Assembly (NCBI GenBank): GCA_035761505.1
Contig: DASTQX010000388.1
Coordinates: 1 to 8,765 of the forward strand
DNA: 8,765 nucleotides
Source: JAIVJM01 sp035761505
GTDB taxonomy: Bacteria; Acidobacteriota; Blastocatellia; Pyrinomonadales; Pyrinomonadaceae
Reading direction: 5' to 3'
The translations under genes and the position numbers were made by a program. Each line of letters opens with the position of its first letter. Positions within the stretch are counted from its first letter, which is position 1. Positions 6,212 through 8,765 of this stretch are shown here, one piece after another. Under the pieces are notes generated by a model. The model did no database searches, was not told the DNA's origin, and saw only the letters and a program-made list of their open reading frames with translations.

Positions 6212-7013
6212 TTCCCCTCTCGCCTCCCCTGTGGGGCTGTTCCGGCTGTTCGACTCCGTGCGGCCCGACCGCGGGCGCTTGCGCGCCGCTTCTTACCTTG
6301 CCCTGCGCGTCCGGCGCGAGTTCGTTGATGTTCATCCTCCGGCTCAACTGCAAGGCGCGGACGTAGGCGATGATCTTCCAACGGTCTTCCGCCGAAATCA
6401 CTTCGGCGTAGGAAGGCATCGCGCCCCAGCCGTTCGTCACCACGTCGAAGAAGTGCGCGGCGTTCGCCGTCCCTTCCTGCAAGCGGTCTTCGTGGAACGA
6501 GGGCGGGCGCTGGAACCCGCGCCGGGGGATCATCCCGTCGCCGTCGCCGCCCGCGCCGTGGCAGACGATGCAGTAGATGTTGAAGCGCTCGCGCCCGCGC
6601 TCAAGCGCCTCCTTCGTGACGGGTAGAGGGAACACGTCCGGCCCGCTCATCGCGGCGGCCTGCTGCGCGCTCGCCGTCCCGCCGCCCGTGTTGCCGCGCA
6701 CGTTCGCAACGCCGCCCGGCGGCGACTGTTGAGCGTTCGACGCGCCGCCCTTGCCCGTGTAGAAGTACGCGTCCTCGCGCAGTTGGCCGCGCGCGACCGT
6801 CCCCTCGACGAGCGGGCGCGAAGCCTGCCCGTCCTTGAAAGTCCGGCTCGACTCGTAAGCCTCGTACTTCGGCTGATCCTGCATGTCCATGCGACAACCG
6901 AAGGAAAGTAAGCAGCAAGCGGTAAGCAGTAAGCAGTACAAGACAGCCCGCCGGCGACGCCCGAACTGCTTACTGCTTACGGCTCTCCGCTCACTCTTCT
7001 CAGTGTTCGACAT
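6198..7013 (-). CDS. actE: ACIII monohaem cytochrome c lipoprotein ActE (271 aa)
   Basis: Periplasmic c-type cytochrome subunit of ACIII, tethered by lipid. The N-terminus has a lipoprotein signal: RRRR at 19-22, hydrophobic core to residue 38, and lipobox LSFGC with Cys40 as the lipidated residue. The mature part begins RMDMQDQPKYEAYE, then SRPLVEGTVARGQLREDAYFYTGK, an ActE hallmark. The haem site is CIVCH at 148-152 with Met199 (GAMPSY) as the probable sixth ligand. GDGDGMIPRRGFQRPPSFH and IIAYVRALQLS are typical. Residues about 88-125 form a Gly/Ala/Asn/Gln-rich insert between the N-terminal segment and the haem domain. The ATG at 7013 overlaps the actD end by 14 bases; AGAGG lies about 6 bases upstream. 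Most unusually, codons 6-37 are built from two inverted heptanucleotide arrays that form a long mRNA hairpin. Confidence 0.95.
   Translation of the reverse strand: MSNTEKSERRAVSSKQFGRRRRAVLYCLLLTACCLLSFGCRMDMQDQPKYEAYESSRTFKDGQASRPLVEGTVARGQLREDAYFYTGKGGASNAQQSPPGGVANVRGNTGGGTASAQQAAAMSGPDVFPLPVTKEALERGRERFNIYCIVCHGAGGDGDGMIPRRGFQRPPSFHEDRLQEGTANAAHFFDVVTNGWGAMPSYAEVISAEDRWKIIAYVRALQLSRRMNINELAPDAQGKVRSGAQAPAVGPHGVEQPEQPHRGGERGSENH
6905..6939 (-). repeat. Heptanucleotide array, 3' arm of the actE hairpin (5 units)
   Basis: Plus-strand units: AAAGTAA, GCAGCAA, GCGGTAA, GCAGTAA, GCAGTAC. The actE gene reads the complement in frame as YCLLLTACCLLS, which is the hydrophobic core of its lipoprotein signal peptide. 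It is inverted relative to the array at 6963-6997 and pairs with it almost throughout. Confidence 0.9.
6963..6997 (-). repeat. Heptanucleotide array, 5' arm of the actE hairpin (5 degenerate units)
   Basis: Plus-strand units: GAACTGC, TTACTGC, TTACGGC, TCTCCGC, TCACTCT. The actE gene reads the complement as SERRAVSSKQF, the polar head of its signal peptide. In this orientation a full repeat cycle would read AVSSKQ then stop; the array leaves the pattern just before the stop would appear, so the frame stays open. Confidence 0.85.
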
Positions 7014-7545
7014 CTGTCACCTCTCGCGGCCCCAGAGTTCTGAGGAAGGCGGCGGTCTCTTCGCGGTCGAACTTCGGGTCGCGGGCCTCGACGAGCAGGA
7101 AGAAGCGGTCGCGCGAGGCAAGCGCGAAGTTCGGCGTGTTGAAGACCGGGTGGTACGGCTCCGGCAGGCCGTTCAGCGCGAGCATCCCGAAGACCGCCGC
7201 GAGCGCCGCGCCGAGCACCGTCGTCTCGAACGTGATCGGGATGAACTGCGGCCAACTGTGGAAGGGCTTCCCGCCGACGTTCAAGGGGTAATCAATGACG
7301 TGCGTGTAGTACTGCATCAAGTAGCCCGCGATGAGCCCGACGATGCCGCCGATGAGGACGATCAAAGGCATCTTCGTCGTGTGCACGCCGATGGCCTCCG
7401 AAAGCTCTTCAATCGGGTAGGGCGAGAAGGCGTCAATCCTCCGGTAGCCCTCCTCGTGGACGCGGCGGGCCGCCGCCACCACGTCGGTCGGCGTCTCGAA
7501 CTCGGCCATCAGGCCGTAAGTCGGCGTCCGCACTCTCTTTTTCAT
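7000..7545 (-). CDS. actD: ACIII membrane subunit ActD, DUF3341 family (181 aa)
   Basis: Small membrane subunit of alternative complex III. It begins with a cytoplasmic ferredoxin-like segment (YGLMAEFETPTDVVAAARRVHEEGYRRIDAFSPYP), which is the signature of ActD/DUF3341. Two helices follow at about residues 60-80 and 102-124. Between them lies the conserved loop YPLNVGGKPFHSWPQFIPITFE. The C-terminal part (DRFFLLVEARDPKFDREET) forms a small domain. Length is usual for the family. The ATG at 7545 directly follows the actC stop codon (TAA 7548-7546) with no gap. AGGAGG at 7562-7557, inside the end of actC, lies 11 bases upstream. The last 14 bases overlap actE. ActD contacts the two large membrane subunits but binds no cofactor that can be recognised here. 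Confidence 0.96.
   Translation of the reverse strand: MKKRVRTPTYGLMAEFETPTDVVAAARRVHEEGYRRIDAFSPYPIEELSEAIGVHTTKMPLIVLIGGIVGLIAGYLMQYYTHVIDYPLNVGGKPFHSWPQFIPITFETTVLGAALAAVFGMLALNGLPEPYHPVFNTPNFALASRDRFFLLVEARDPKFDREETAAFLRTLGPREVTDVEH

Positions 7546-8765
<1,220 letters not shown>

Larger units (their letters stand above)
6905..6997 (-). other. Predicted 35-position hairpin in the actE mRNA start region
   Basis: The inverted arrays 6963-6997 (5' arm in mRNA) and 6905-6939 (3' arm) pair across a 23-base GC-rich loop (6940-6962). By hand count there are 28 Watson-Crick pairs, 4 G-U pairs as RNA and 3 mismatches. This includes 16 uninterrupted pairs (6922-6937 with 6965-6980). The stem begins 16 bases after the A of the actE ATG and just past the actD stop codon (TGA ending at 7000), so it could slow or tune translation of actE or protect the message. 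The pairing is seen; the effect is inference. Confidence 0.75.

Overview
The window is one tightly packed stretch of a respiratory operon, all on the minus strand. It encodes the distal part of an alternative complex III (ACIII, a quinol:electron-acceptor oxidoreductase) followed by a caa3-type haem-copper oxygen reductase. In transcription order (right to left) it holds: actC (its 5' end lies beyond the right edge), actD, actE, actF, a conserved single-pass membrane protein of unknown function, a SCO/SenC copper chaperone, coxB (CuA plus fused cytochrome c), coxA, and coxC (running off the left edge). Genes overlap or are separated by 0-110 bases, and there is no gene-free stretch longer than about 110 bases. 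No transposase, RNA gene or CRISPR array was seen.

How the genes work together: ACIII oxidises menaquinol or ubiquinol. Electrons pass through the iron-sulfur and haem subunits (ActA/ActB, presumably just outside the window, and the monohaem lipoprotein ActE) to the cytochrome c domain and CuA centre of CoxB. They then reach haem a, haem a3 and CuB in CoxA, where O2 is reduced and protons are pumped. The SCO protein delivers copper, most likely to CuA. ACIII and caa3 genes in one operon fit the ACIII-oxidase supercomplexes known from other bacteria. The oxidase is of the A2 subtype (helix VI motif YSHPAV).

Organism: the sequence is GC-rich and the gene order is actCDEF, small membrane protein, sco, coxBAC. 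The extra membrane protein carries the motif YGWVD...VRVPVEEAM. Together these suggest Acidobacteriota, possibly class Blastocatellia. This is inference from recalled family patterns, not a database result.

The most unusual signal is a degenerate heptanucleotide repeat, TTACTGC / GCAGTAA (consensus T[TC]AC[TC]GC), present as five short tandem arrays of about 28 units, all at gene junctions. Two of the five are read in frame as the hydrophobic core of a secretion signal: the ActE lipoprotein signal and the SCO signal peptide. The arrays come as inverted pairs around the starts of actE and sco. In actE the pair forms a near-perfect 35-position RNA hairpin. In one orientation the repeat encodes LLLTAYC (signal-peptide-like). 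In the other it encodes AVSSKQ followed by a stop, and one array supplies the stop codon of the unknown gene. A second, unrelated degenerate repeat (around TCAATCG) forms a hairpin between coxA and coxC.
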